Shown here in pieces: positions 10,826 to 22,700 of a DNA stretch of 64,000 nucleotides (the first letter of the stretch is position 1; every line of letters begins with the position of its first letter). Under the pieces are notes generated by a model. The model was given only the letters and a program-made list of their open reading frames with translations. It searched no databases and was not told where the DNA came from. The stretch spans positions 2,682,340 to 2,746,339 of the forward strand of contig QRDG01000415.1 in the NCBI GenBank assembly GCA_012064385.1, given 5' to 3'. Made by a program: the position numbers and the translations under genes. The DNA is from Puccinellia tenuiflora (Eukaryota; Streptophyta; Magnoliopsida; Poales; Poaceae).

Positions 10826-11935
10826 TAAGAAGTCCCTGTCCCCTTGTCGTCGACGGGATTGTATATACTTCGTGCTAGCTTGAATATGACGTAGGCAGTG
10901 CATGCCGAATCTCTTTATCCGAAGCCCGAAGCCCGGACGAACGGACCTAGCTTATCAATGTCGAGTGATGAATCATCAGTGTATATATATGTATGCATGC
11001 AGTATGCTCTTTGTTCAACACCGCGTCAGTAGCGAATTGGCTTTACGACGAGCGCGCGAGCGCTCGCGCGAATCCTCGCGTCGACGTCCTCCCGCACGAC
11101 AGCGCCAGCGACCTGACTCCTCTATTCCCTTTTTGTTTTTTTCCGGCTCCGGCGCACGAGCGTGCCAAAGCAACGCGTCTTCTTTTCTCCTTTTTTTGCT
11201 ACACGTGAGCCGGCTGCCTCTTTTTTTTTTTTTTTTTTTTTTGTGAAGCTTACTTGCTAACTTTGCCTGTGAAATATCTCTCCTTTTCTGTCACGCACAT
11301 GCAGCCATGCAGGTCTCGTTTTTGCTTTTTTTCCTGTATGCATGCAACGGTCCTCTCTCCTTCTATTCCCTTTTATTTATAGAAACATTTATTTTGTATG
11401 AAAAACTCTTATTCCCTTTACACGCTAGAAACAAAAATATTTGTTATTTTGCTTGCAAAAAAATACTCAATATAATTTTTTAATTCCCTTTTTGGGACAA
11501 TGTTTTTTAGGGTAAATAAAAATGGGTGGGGAATAGGAAAAGTACACTTTCTACTAGTACAAAAAATTAGAATAGACAAGAACTGCCACTTTGCACTAGT
11601 ATTGATATGGGATTTGATTGGTAACTTCATTGTTAGGTGCTTCGTGACATATTTCACTAGTGTTTATCCTAATAACTTTTAGGTGCTAGATACTTGATAA
11701 CATTGTTACTAGTTTTTAAGATTGGCAACTTTATTTCTAGCTGCTTAGTAACATATTCTACTAGTTTTTAGACCGGTAACGTGTGTAGATACCCAGTAAC
11801 ATCTTTAGCGGTTTTAAGATTGATAACTTTCTTGCTAGGTGTTTGGTAACATATTCTACGAGTTGTTAGCCTGATAAATTGTGCGCTACATACTTTGGTA
11901 ACATCTTTATTAGTTTAAAGATTGGTAACGACAAC

Positions 11936-12560
11936 CTGGATAGGGTCCACCCACCAAGGACGCCATTGACTGTCAAGATGGGCTTCCGAGAACCCACCCG
12001 AAAGGATTCCCGGGAGCCCATGACTTAGCCACCATGAGGTTCCTTCCAGGAAGGGTTGACGGGGTCCGCACGACGCTGTGGCCCCCAGCTCTGCCTCGGA
12101 TCCTCCTCTCTACCCGGGGAGAGACGCACTCCCCGCCACGCCGAAGAGATGAGTTCGCAGAAGACTTGGACGCCAAGTACGGAGGCGGCAAGATATGCCG
12201 GGACGATGTTATCAGGGGACAGTAGGGGAGAGGCTGCCAGAGCCACCAACCCTCTACCACCCCGGTCCGGGACGCCATCACACGATGCTCCGAGGGGGAG
12301 ATGTCGTCGTATCTCCCATCCTTTTTCTTCAAGCTTTGGGGTTCCCTCCCACGTCCGGAAGACGACATGCCCCTTGCGTGACAGCCTATCATGACCCCTT
12401 GCACTATACATGGAGGGCCAAAGGCCACTGAGAGGGATTAGTGAATCACTCGCTAAAGAAGTCTTAGGCTAGACAAGAGAAGGAGAAGAGTAAAGAGAGG
12501 TGATCTCCCCCGGGAAGGATCTGCTCTTCTTCTTACCTCTTTATTTACTTGGTACTTCGC
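11936..12560. mobile_element. GC-rich insertion inside the tandem array, LTR-like
   Basis: GC-rich sequence abruptly interrupts the AT-rich GGTAAC array and then the array resumes. TTGGTA occurs at both borders and may be a target duplication. It carries no recognisable protein domain. The style (GGGTCCACCCACC, CTACCCGGGGAGAG) resembles LTR or untranslated retrotransposon sequence, but I cannot name the family. Overlapping frames on both strands (12025-12428) are not convincing genes. Confidence 0.45.
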
Positions 12561-12639
12561 AGATAGCCCTGGTAATACAGTTTTAGTATCCGCCACCTGA
12601 TAACTTATTTGATATGCGGCTGGTAACATTGTACTAGTT

Positions 12640-14660
12640 TTTCTCACATCGATAACTTTTATGCTAAAGTCTTGATAATAATGCCTAGTTTTCCCCTGCC
12701 TGATAACTTGTTTGATATGTGATTGGTAACATCACACTAGTTTTGTATCACATCGATAACTTGTAGGCTGTAGCCTTGGTAATAAAGCTTTTGGTATCCC
12801 TGTCTGATAAATTGTTTGACATGCATCTAGTAACATCTTAATAGTTTTGGTCACATTGATAACTTGTAAGCTGTAGCCTTGGTAATAAAGTTTTAGTATC
12901 CGCTGCCTGATAACTTGTTTGATATGCGGCTGGTAACATCGTACTAGTTATGCTCACATCGATAACTTTTATGCTAGTCTTGATAATAATGCCTACTTTT
13001 CCCCCGCCTGATAACTTGTTTGATATGCAATTGGTAACATCACATCAGTTTTTGATCACATCGATAACTTGTAGTCTTTAGTCTTGGTAATAAATCTTTT
13101 GGTATCCCCATCTGATAAATTGTTTGATATGCATCTGGTAAGATCTTAATAGTTTTGGTCACATTGATAACTTGTAGGCTATAGCCCTGGTAATAAAATT
13201 TTAGTATCCACTGTCTGATAACTTGTTTGACATGCAGCTGGCATCAACATATTACTTTTGCTCACATCGATAACTTTTATGCTAAAGTCTTGATAATAAT
13301 GCCTAGTTTTCCCCGCCTGATAATTTGTTTGATATGCGATTGGTAACATCATACTAGTTTTTTATCACATCGATAACTTATAGGCTGTAGTCTTGCTAAT
13401 AAAGTTTTTAGTATTCCCGTCTGATAAATTGTTTGACATTCATCTGATAACGTCTTAATAGTTATGGTCAAATTGATAACTTGTAGCCTATAGCCTTGAT
13501 AATAAAGTTTTAGTATCCCGCGCCGATAACTTGTTTCATATGCGGCTGGTAACGTCGTAATAGTTCTTCTCACATCGATATCCTCTATGCCAAAGTCTTG
13601 ATAATAATGCCTAGTTTTTCTCCGCCTGATAACTTGTTTGATATGCGATTGGTAACATGACAATAGTTGTTGATCACAGCGATAACTTGTATGTTGTAGT
13701 CTTGGTAATAAAGATTTTAGTATCCCCATCTGATAAATTGTTTGATACGCATCTAGTAACATCTTAATAATTTTGGTCACATTGATAACTTGTAGGCTAT
13801 AGCCTTCATAATAAAGTTTTAGTATCCCGCGCTGATAACTTTTTTCATATGTGGCAGGTAACATCGTAATAGTTTTACTCATATCGATATCTTCTATGCC
13901 AAAGTCTTGATAATAATGCCTAGTTTTCCCCCGCCTGATAACTTTTTTGATATGTGATTGGTAACATCACACTAGTTGTTGATCACATCGATAACTTGTA
14001 GGCTGTAATCTTGGTAATAAATCTTTTAGTATCCCCATCTGATAAATTGTTTGATATGCATCTAGTAACATCTTAATAGTTTTGGTCACATTGATAACTT
14101 GTAGGCTATAGCCTTGGTAATAAAATTTTATTATCCGCTATCTGATAACTTGTTTGATATGCGGCTGGTAACAATGTACTAGTTTTGCTCACATCGATAA
14201 CTTTTATGGTAAAAGTCTTGATAATAATGTCTAGTTTTCCCTACCTCGATTGCTAACATCATACTAATTTTTTATCACATCAATAACTTGTAGGCTGTAG
14301 TCTTGGAAACAAAGCTTTTAGAACCCCGTTTGATAACTTGTTTTACATGCATCTGGTAACATCTTATTAGTTTTGGTCACATTGATAACTTGTAGGCTAT
14401 AGCCTTGGTAATAAATTTTAGCATTCCCACGCTGATAACTTGTTTGATATGCGACTGGTAACATCGAAATAATTTTGCTCACATCAATATATTTTATGCC
14501 AAAGTCTTGGTAATAATGCATAGTTTTCCCTACCTAATAACTTTCTTAATACTTGATTGGTAACATCATACTAGTTTTGCTCACATCAATAATATATTTG
14601 CTATAGTCTATATAATAAAGTTTTTACTATCCCCGTCTGATAAAACTAGTATGATAATTC
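12640..14660. repeat. 309-bp higher-order tandem repeat made of about 77-bp subunits
   Basis: The marker TCTGATAA recurs at 12803, 13111, 13420, 13729 and 14038, giving spacings of 308, 309, 309 and 309. It recurs in degenerate form near 14329 and at 14636. Each 309-bp unit contains four related subunits built on (T/C)TGATAACTTGTTTGAT, (C/T)TGGTAACATC and TCACATCGATAACTT. A less regular version of the same GGTAAC/GATAAC repeats occupies 11600-11935. Minus-strand frames such as 13349-13882 arise because the repeat happens to stay open. Confidence 0.92.
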
Positions 14661-15956
14661 TCTACAGTCTTTTTTTGAAATATGTGTGATGATTTTCAGC
14701 TAGTGATAAAACAATTGTTATGTTTTTTTATTCTAAACAAATGATTTATTCAACTTACTAAATATGTGGTTGGTAACATTTGTATGTTGTCATAATAGTA
14801 GGAAGTGGTAGTTTTTTTGTACAAAAAAATTGCACTACTTGGAAGTGGGATTTTCCGATCTTTTTGCAAGTAAAACATCTATTTTTTTCTTTTTTTTATG
14901 TTGCTAAATTTTTTGTTGTACATGTAGAAAGTGGTAGATATTATTTATTCAATAAAATAATATTAGTTGGAAGTGGGATTATACTAGTTGGGAGTGGGAT
15001 TTTTCTATATCCCACCCATTTATTTTTACCTAAAAATCACTAGCCCAAAAAGGGAATTGTTTTTATTGGTTTTTATTACAAGTAAGAAAATACTATTTTT
15101 TGCGCTAAAAGGGATTTATTTGTTTGCGCGAAAACAACGGGGTAAAAAAAGGGAATAGTTATCGGCGCGAAAACAGCCCGGTCAAAAAAGCAAAATCAAT
15201 TTCTTACGAGTGCGCTATCTAGATGCACTGTGGAAAAGGGAATAGGCTGAGCTAGATGCGTGCTGTGGAAAAGGGAATAGAATTCGGCTCAGCAGGTCGC
15301 CCGTTGAGTTGCGCGTGGGAAAGGGAATAGAACCGGACGGTCTATAAAGGAAAGTTCGCGGGAATAATACTCTTCCCATATACAACAAGAACGCGCTGGA
15401 CAAACCGATCTACGGTTTCATTCCGATCAAGCCACTCGTACGCTAGACCTGTAGTACCTTGGCAATATTCAATTATTAGATTTATCCTAGTAACTTTTTT
15501 TTGGTAAAAATTGATTCTTTTTTATGACGCGAAAAGGGAATAGTACATTTTTTTTACATGGTGGAATAGTACAGAAATTACCGATTCAAATACTCATGAC
15601 AAAAAAAATTGTACAGAACCAACCTACGAGCCAGCGTCGCAGCATGCGCGCGGAAAGGGAAGAGCCTCGCTCAGAAAACTCAGAGCAACTCCACCCGTTG
15701 GCCCCCCCAAGGTATCCGGCGAAGGCTTTTTAACCCGTTCGCCGGCGCCCCCCAAGCCTTGGGGAGGCCTCGGTTCCTACTCGCCCCCCCAACTTTCGGC
15801 CCCCCAAGACTCTTTTTTTGAATCGACATGTTCCCGCTACATATCGGCGATCGCAAGTTCGGTGATCCAGCCACAATTCGGCGGCTCGTTGCATAGTTTT
15901 AGACAAAAAAAAACATAATTCGGCGATCAAAAGCGGCCAAATCGACGACGTCGACC

Positions 15957-17165
15957 TCAAATCGCCGGCTCGTCGTCCTCCACTTGCACCACGACGGAGG
16001 AGCCGGCCGATGGCGCAGCGATCGGCGGCGACGATGCCGGCGTGGTGACGGTGCTCGGCGTCGATTTCGTGGTGGAGCCTTCCGTTGGCGGAGTCGGGGT
16101 CATCGTCGAGGGCGGAGTCGGGGCCATCGTCGGGGGTGGAGTCAGGGTCGGGGTCGGCGCTGGTATCTCGTTCAGGATGAGGTCGCGGTGGGTCATGTAC
16201 CACACCTTGACCTTGTCGTCCATGATCGTCCTCGGGTCGGCGCTCATGAGGAACGCCAGATTGGTGTTCCTCTTCTTGGCCGTGACGTTGGTCTTGAGGA
16301 GCTCGATCTTCATGTCTTGTTTCTCCATCATCTACGACCACCTCGCCTCGCACTTCTCCTCCCTCTTGACGGCGTGGGTCTTGGCGTCGGCGATGCACTT
16401 CTCGATCACGTGTGCAGACTTTCTGTCGCCGGTGCACTAGCCCTCGCCGCCTTCGCCTTCTTGTTCCCTTCTGGACGTCCATCTGAGGCTGCCGATCCCG
16501 GCGCGTTGGGGTTGAAGGGTTCTTTCCCCTTGCCGAGGTTCACACGAACCTCAGCCCACTTCTCGCACTTCTCGATCCTGGAGAAGACATGGAGGAACTT
16601 GAACTCGGCGTATTTGCTGTCCTGCCGGTACATCTCGAACATCCGGACTATCTGCGGTGCGCAACAAAAGGAAATGTCAGCCGAAGTAGAACGAACAGGC
16701 CATGGGCGACCGAGTCGGGGTTTACCTATCGCTCGACGTCGGCGCCGCTCTCGCCGGCGAGAAGGCGGTGGGCGACGGTGAGAAGGCCTACGGTGACGGT
16801 GACGCCACGCTTGCTTGGCTTCCTCCTTGGCTTCCTTGGGTTCCCCAAGCGTCGGGCGGCAAATAGAGGCCGTGCGGCGTAAACAGTGGCGACGGCGCAG
16901 GAAAGCACGGTTTCCCGGCCGCCACCGCCGCCGCTCGTCGTGTCTCCTTGGCCTCCTCCGCCTCCTTGGCCTTCTTCCTCTCGTCCCTTGCCTTGCGGTC
17001 GGCGGTGACCGTCTTCCTTCGTTCGACTTCGTTCGCCCACTCGGTGTTGCTCAAGCCGTCCGGCCGCCCCCTCCCCCTACCCCTCCCGGCGGAGGTCGCC
17101 CCCGCCCTCTTCGCCGGTGGTTCTTCGCCGGCGGCTCGTGGGTTGTTGAATTTCTTGGGCGCCAT
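15957..17165 (-). pseudogene. Harbinger ORF1-like protein (NAM-associated C-terminal domain), disrupted
   Basis: The start at 17165 gives MAPKKFNNPRAAGEEPPAKR, an RGRGRGRPDGLSN basic stretch and a charged helix (VERRKTVTADRKARDERKKA). An intron ends at about 16650, where IVRMFEMYRQDSKYAEFKF continues into VFSRIEKCEKWAEVRVNLGK and GNKKAKAARA, hallmarks of the NAM-associated domain in Harbinger ORF1 relatives. A frame change near 16405-16415 and an in-frame TAG before MMEKQDMKIELLKTN (16331) interrupt it. The frame then continues through KKRNTNLAFLMSADPRTIM to a Pro/Thr-rich tail ending at 15957. ORF1 proteins bind DNA and act with the DDE transposase, which is absent here. Confidence 0.75.
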
Positions 17166-17310
17166 GGGAGGTGATTGCCGCGGGAAACGGCGGGAGCTAC
17201 GAGATATGGAGAAGGAGAAATGGAGGGAAGCGAAACAAAAACGGCGGGAATCGTGTTGTCTCGCCGACAGGGCTGGCCCGCGCGGCGTTTCCCTTGCGCC
17301 GGCGCCCCCA

Positions 17311-17338
17311 GGCCGAACCCAGCGCGCTGGGTTCGGCC
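17311..17338. repeat. Perfect 28-bp palindrome
   Basis: GGCCGAACCCAGC followed by GC and GCTGGGTTCGGCC forms an uninterrupted palindrome inside the right end of the Harbinger-like element. It overlaps the first unit of the adjacent 57-bp repeat. Confidence 0.95.
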
Positions 17339-17437
17339 TGGGTACGCCGGATAACTTTTGGGCCAAATCCAGCGAAAAACGCGCTGGGTTCGGCCTGGGT
17401 ACGCCGGATAACTTTTGGGTCAAATCCGGCGAAAAAC
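17324..17437. repeat. 57-bp tandem duplication
   Basis: Two head-to-tail copies, starting GCGCTGGGTTCGG at 17324 and at 17381, differ at only a couple of positions. They lie close to the right TIR and may be duplicated subterminal binding sequence. Confidence 0.93.
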
Positions 17438-17526
17438 GAGACCCTGGGGCGCGACTGGGAGGAAAATCACCCGCCGACGTACAAAAAACGGTCCTGGGGC
17501 CTCTTGGGGGCACCTGGAGTTGCTCT

Positions 17527-18140
17527 CAGCTTGCCAAATACGACAACAACGCGCGGGTAACCTTTTCCCTAATTAGCTAAAGGAGCTGGTTAGAAACCGG
17601 TCGATAGGATGGATTCTATCGAGCGCGGGTTAGCTAGCCTTGCCCACGTCAGTAGCACGCACGCAGCATATTCTGGTAGTAAATGACGTAAAACCACCGC
17701 ATTTGGGGCGGTGTTGTTAGAAAACCACCATCTTTGACGAAAATGATGGAAATCATCCAACATTGAGGCATATCCGTGACATATTGCACTGATTCTATGA
17801 TTTGTGAGGCTAACAGCGAATCTAACCACTCGGACCCACATGTAAGAGCTGACATGGCAAAGACTTTTGTAAATAATTGTTTGACCGGATAAAAAAAAGG
17901 CTTGGGCCCACATGTTTATCACCTGATACGCCACCACTGCCCTGCCCTTGGAAACCACAACCGCTGGAAACCGCCGCCGCCCCCGTCCTTGGAAAGCACC
18001 GCTGACGTCGGCCCGGGTGACCACCGAGCCGCCCTCCCGAATCCACCTCCGCCCCTGCACCACCATCCCATGCGAGGAGAAGCCCTCCCCGCCACCACAC
18101 TACCACAGGATCCACCGGAGAAACGTGCTACCTGGGTCGG
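17527..18140. other. Spacer without gene
   Basis: It contains short AAAACCACC-type repeats around 17690-17740 and a GC-rich stretch before 18141. I see no supported gene or complete element. Confidence 0.5.
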
Positions 18141-19041
18141 ATGGCGACGCCGCATCGAGATCCCTATCCGGCCAGGACGCGCTCCTCCCGTCCCCGCCGC
18201 TTCGTCCTCCGCGACTTCGGTGTCTGCGTGGAATCCGCCGCACTAGACCTCGTCGTCGATGGGTACAGCTCTGGCCCCGAGGACGGGCCGGTGGCGGCCC
18301 AGGGCCGTTCCTGACTTTTCTGGGACCCGGGGCAAACTGATAAAAATGGGCCCATCAATTAAAGGAGAATGATAAAAATACTTAAGAGAATGAACAAAGT
18401 CTTAGTTTTCAACTAAAATATAGGATTTCTAACAAGAGCTTGTGCTTTAACTCCTGCTGACGCCAGCAGCATGTAGCTTGTGCTTTAACTCCTGCTGACG
18501 CCGGCCTACCGCTAGGATGAGAGCAGGCCCTGGATGAGAGTACTTACAGAAGGGAGAAAAATCCATTGGGAGGTGAAGAAATTAAGGCTGAATCAAAGTG
18601 GTTAGCATTGTTTGTTGTGTGCTTTGAAGATGTAATCAATGGAGATTGGAGAACAATAGGGGAGAGGAAACGAAACGGCGGCGGCCTGTCGATGTTCGTT
18701 TATTTTCTCGATCGAAGGAGCAGTAAATTTGGAAGCGCCTAGATGATGTCGCACGTTCTCTCGGTAGATTGGCCGGTTGGGCTTTTTCTCTTCTTGCTTT
18801 AGTCCATCTAGGCGTTAGGCCCTTTGACCATTGTTTTTTTTTTCAAGCGTACCTACTATATTAGCTGCACTAAATCTGGGCCCTCATTCCTCTGGGCCCT
18901 GGGGCGTCGCCCTTCTTGCCCTGCGCCAGGGACGGCCCTGTGGCGGCCGTCCCGTTCGCGAGGCTGGAGGGAGTGTCGTTCCTCTTCTCCCGCGCCGAGC
19001 CGGAGGTGCTCCGCGACGGGGACGCCGCTTCGTGCGCCTGA
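18141..19041 (+). pseudogene. Small unknown coding fragment interrupted by a hAT element
   Basis: The ATG at 18141 opens MATPHRDPYPARTRSSRPRR, then FVLRDFGVCVESAALDLVV. The 53rd codon ends exactly at 18299, where the hAT element begins. After the element and one copy of its target duplication the same frame resumes at 18949 with VPFARLEGVSFLFSRAEPEV and ends at a TGA at 19039-19041. Without the insertion the frame would be 84 codons. I do not recognise the family. Codon use is very GC-rich like many grass first exons, so this may be a piece of a real host gene, but the downstream part looks lost or frameshifted. Confidence 0.5.
18300..18940. mobile_element. Non-autonomous hAT element with perfect 8-bp TSD
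   Basis: The ends CAGGGCCGTTCCTGAC and (complement) CAGGGCCGTCCCTGG are hAT-type terminal inverted repeats. The exact 8-bp duplication TGGCGGCC lies at 18292-18299 and 18941-18948. The interior has no transposase frame. Confidence 0.9.
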
Positions 19042-19138
19042 GGAGGTCCGCAACAGGGGCAACGCCGCGCCGCACGCCACAGGGACGACGTGCCGGAGGT
19101 CCTCCACCGCTCCCTCTCCGACGACCAAGGCCGCCCTC

Positions 19139-19195
19139 CTACTGGTGGTCGTGCTCGTGCTCGCTGGTGGTCGTGCTCGTGCTCGCCGGTGGCCG
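19139..19195. repeat. Short tandem repeat, unit about 22 bp
   Basis: CTGGTGGTCGTGCTCGTGCTCG is nearly repeated two to three times, giving Val/Leu-rich frames with no functional meaning that I can support. Confidence 0.8.
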
Positions 19196-20330
19196 AGATG
19201 CTATCGCGGGCAGGCTAACGGCCGTCTCCGCCACGTCAGCACTGACAGTGGCCCCGCCTTGTCAGAATAGCTAAGAGGAGCAATCAGCGCGGCTTGTGGT
19301 CGTTAGCCCCACGGTTGGTACGTTTTTTAAAATATTACCTGGAGTGGTAAGTGCTCCAAATGTGATAGATCCTTGTGTGTAATTTACTCTTCTTTAGTCG
19401 ATCGGCACGTAGGTACTGTACTGTACACGTACCTTCTACTGCTACCCAATACACGATCGAGGACGAAACGGATAGGTACGTACTTGCTCACACGTGTGCA
19501 ACCCACCTAGCTGGTGTTCCTTCTCCTATGCATCTAGTCAAACCGTGCTGATCGGTGCAGCCCTGGTCGGCAGACGTGGCACGACGTACTAGCGAGCGCG
19601 TCGCCGTACGTACGTGTCGCCGGAAGGACGGCAGCAAGTCAGGCACGTACGTGCGTCCGTTGGTGATCCATGTCGGCACGTCGTACGGCTAGCTAATACA
19701 GTAGCGCGCGATGGGTCCCGAGCCGGAAATCTTTTTTTGTACCCGCATCCGGAATTTACAAAACAAATTTTGAAATATCGATTTTTTTTAAATAAAATAT
19801 CACGGATATACAACTTCATGTTTTACGTGTTTACGAAGTCGTTTCCTGAAATTTTGACATTTTTGTGACTTGTGTAAACAGTATAAGAAAAATAGACTTA
19901 TTTTACGACCAAAAATTTATCTTTTTTACTCAAGACGACACGTCTAATTTTTCTTTTTAATATCGGATGCATTAATTCTGCACCCAGAGGCAAAACGCCA
20001 TCCGGGTCCCAAGCTAGCCTAGCCACTCTCTAGTCTCTCTACATCTGACACTAACCGTCAAGCAAAGATTATTCCCGTATAGTCATCGCCCTCTACCGCT
20101 ACGTGGTCCCATGCATGGTCAATGATAACCATCCTGATCGACGACTCTGCAAATTAAACTCCGACACTAGTATTAAAGAGATTAAGAGAAGACATAGACA
20201 CTCTCCCCTTCCTACGTGCGGAAATTAATGCATACTAACGGCTGCGATCAGATTCATACCATGCACTGTCCAACGTTCACAAAGGATTTTCACCTCGTCG
20301 GAGCACCTCATAGGTTCTTCTCTACGGCTT
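19196..20330. other. Intergenic stretch without supported gene
   Basis: It contains GTACGTACG-type low-complexity runs near 19600 and an AT-rich segment at 19730-19970 bounded by GGGTCCCGAGCCGG and CATCCGGGTCCC, possibly an eroded MITE. No coding sequence is supported. Confidence 0.5.
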
Positions 20331-21600
20331 CTCTTTCTTTCTTCAAATATGTTTTCATCCCGCTTTATAAATAAAGCTGATACGGTCGAAGATACAAGGT
20401 AGTGAGGTAGCTCTCTTATAAAGATTATCCTAAATAACTGGACAACACTAGTCACACTGAAAACGCCAAGCGGCGAACCAACACGACTATGAAACCGAAA
20501 GAAGAACTTCGGGATGTTTGAACTCCACGCCATGCCCTATGGCATCTGAGCTCCATGACAATGCCCCCAAGCGGACTTGGGTTTTCACCCGGAACCCTAT
20601 CTCAGGGAGGAGCACCTCGACGACGTCCTCAAGAGGAGAACGACACCCGCGGGCGTCGATGCCGAAGCACGGAGCTTTCGCTCGGTAACTCCCCCGTGAC
20701 ACAAAGAGGACCGAAGGATGAACGCGAAAGAGCAAACATCCAGTTCCAGATCAAGGCACCGCCGAAAGACCGCGCCCAAGCCACCCGCCGCTGCATCCAT
20801 TGCTGCCCACACAACCAAAGAACGCAGGCACCACCGTCGGCATGTTGCTCGCCGGAGAGCCATCCATACGACCCGCCACCCGGGGCCGCCGCCCCGGCAT
20901 CCGCAAACTCAAGCCCGAGACGCGAGGCAGCACACCACGTAGCCGGCGGATCGGACGATACGGACAAGCACGCAGCAGCCAACCGGAGGGGACCACCCTC
21001 CACCGCCGGAGGCGGTTGCCAGCCGGACACAACCGCAGGATCACACCAGGCCCACTCTGACCCGGCCGGGCCCAGATCGGGCCCGTAAAGCTCCCGTGTC
21101 GTGCTGCAGTATCGAGGCTATCGCAGTCGCCTGCCTACCATCGTCGCCACCGCCAGCGTCGCCGTGTGCCACTCCTCAAGCCGCAGGGCCGAGCTTGCCG
21201 CGCCCTGAGCGACGCACAACGGAGAGAGAGGATGGCGAGGCCGCCGTCCCAGATCGCTGCCGCACGCCGTCCGCCAGCCATTGTCCAGACGCCACCACTG
21301 CAGCGCCTAACTACCACCTCCCTGCGCTGCTACCGCCGCCGCCGGGTCCACTCGTCGCCGCCGCCGGTGACCACCGCGGATTCCGCGTCCCTGCCATGGG
21401 GGGCTTCCCCGCGTCGCCCCTGATCCATGCGGGAGGGAAGATGGCCTCGCCGCCGCCAGTGTCGCGTGGGCTTCGCCCGGCCATGCTCTCCGGCGGCGGC
21501 GAGGGGAGGATGCAGAGGGGGAGGGAGCAAGGAGCTTGGCGGCTAGGGTTTCCCCCGTGGCACTCGTGGGGAGCGTCGCAGGGGGAAGGGGAATTTTTCC
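20330..21600 (-). mobile_element. LINE-like retroposon, minus strand, non-coding
   Basis: Read on the minus strand, a GC-rich region with leader-like features at 21600 runs into an AT-richer tail near 20400 (CTTGTATCTTCGACC, then TTTATTTATAAAGCGGGATG), which resembles plant LINE 3' ends. No reverse-transcriptase motif is present. The several overlapping GC-rich frames between 20550 and 21700 on both strands have no recognised domain. The boundaries are approximate. Confidence 0.4.
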
Positions 21601-21699
21601 GAGCCTCTCTACGACTTCTCTACCGTCGAAACGTCTGCAACGTGACACCGTCCACCCAAGGTATTTCCGCTACAACCGTGGGGAGGTCAGCCAATTGAT

Positions 21700-22389
21700 T
21701 TCCACCTCCGCTTCTATCCATTCTAACCGTCCACAATGTTTCGGCTGTTCACGATGCCACACTGGAAGAGGGTTAGAGATACATCAGTCGTACAAGTATT
21801 TTGGGAGCATAGGATCTGTAATCTAACTCCTAACTTCTCTCTATGAGGTTTCTTTTATCTTGTACCTAGATTCACCCGACAGGCTCAATACAACATCCAA
21901 TAATTATGCCAGTCTCGTACTATAAGGTGATGTAGGTGGATCGTCATGTGTAGTAAAGGATCTATTATATGGTAAAAGTATATGACGGGCTCATCAGAAA
22001 AAAGGATAGAGATGCAAGAAAATCCTACAAATCATCTGGCTATTAGTTTGCCACAACAACATACCACAACCATTATATCTTGAAAATAACTTACTTATTA
22101 GCACGTGAGTTGAAACAAATTACCCACAAATGCCCCAAGATTAAGGTACACGCGTTATCTATCAAAACATATCAATCGTGGGTGCCAGCTCTCCATCGTT
22201 ATGCGACGCCAGCTTTGTTCTTGGCATGTTGATCCTTCTCATACTAGACCGCCATGAGATCAGGTATCACGGTCCATCCGTGCTCCACCAACCATGTCGC
22301 TCTACGTTTCCAAGTATGTCCTTTTTTCCAAGTATTGATATGCATGGTGCCTCCTCGTGATTACTGATCTGTACCTCCAATGAGAGCAG
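21700..22389. other. AT-rich stretch without gene
   Basis: No domain, MITE end or tandem repeat could be supported here. Confidence 0.5.
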
Positions 22390-22700
22390 CCTCAGTGGCA
22401 AGGACGGTTCAAAATTTAGGCATGACGGAGTCAGAAACATATTTTAGTCAGAATCCTCCATGGTAAGCTGTAAGAAATCATACATTTTTTTATGAACATG
22501 TAAGCTTCAATTGTCTAAAAAAGTTAAAATTAAAATAAAAGGAATAGTTGTTTATTTAACTAATCAGATATCATCAAGGTTCACTCAGGAAAAAACTCAA
22601 GGTGGCTTGAAGCACAAATTAATTATAAGTCATTCAGTTAGTTGGATAGATTTCTCGCCCTTCAAACAAGTTGTATATAAAGTAAAGACGTATGTATGAG
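22390..22700. repeat. Uninterrupted copy of the repeat into which the Helitron segment inserted
   Basis: This segment matches 24110-24364 followed by 33847-33930: both share GGAGTCAGAAACATATTTTAG, CAGATATCATC-AGGTTCACTCA and GTTGTATATAAAGTAAAGAC-like blocks. It therefore shows the structure before the 24365-33846 segment was inserted. The repeat itself is unclassified. Confidence 0.75.

Larger units (their letters stand above)
11040..15660. mobile_element. Unclassified inverted-repeat element filled by tandem arrays, possible non-autonomous MULE
   Basis: Two arms flank about 3.5 kb of tandem repeats. The clearest inverted-repeat match is 11482-11537 against 15006-15059 (AATTCCCTTTTTGGG at the outer side, AATGGGTGGG at the inner). 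The motif TATTCCCTTTT, or its complement, recurs outward in both arms. No transposase frame is present. The exact outer ends and a target duplication were not resolved, so the limits are approximate. Long sloppy arms suggest a MULE derivative, but this is inference. A 0.6-kb foreign segment lies at about 11936-12560. Confidence 0.5.
15682..17526. mobile_element. PIF/Harbinger-like element carrying ORF1 only
   Basis: The ends AGAGCAACTCCA and TGGAGTTGCTCT are inverted repeats. Between them lies a minus-strand Myb/NAM-associated ORF1 but no DDE transposase. The flanking triplets (CTC and CAG) do not match, so a target duplication is not demonstrated and the superfamily call rests on the ORF1-type protein. 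It is 1.85 kb and presumably non-autonomous. Confidence 0.6.

Noticed and set aside
12025..12431. Frames of 60-151 codons on both strands
   Set aside because: They lie in an LTR-like GC-rich insertion, with competing frames and no domain.
13349..14521. Minus-strand frames of 177 and 67 codons with YYQGYSLQVINVTK-type repeats
   Set aside because: They follow the 309-bp satellite period exactly and exist because the unit keeps one frame open; no domain and no start or splice context.
15682..17526. 3-bp TSD for the Harbinger-like element
   Set aside because: The flanking triplets CTC and CAG do not match; no duplication is claimed.
19730..19990. Possible MITE bounded by GGGTCCCGAGCC and CATCCGGGTCCC
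   Set aside because: The two ends do not form a consistent inverted repeat and no target duplication was found.
20550..21700. Many GC-rich frames of 60-200 codons in all orientations
   Set aside because: High GC suppresses stop codons; no recognised motif, and the sequence reads better as a LINE-like non-coding retroposon.
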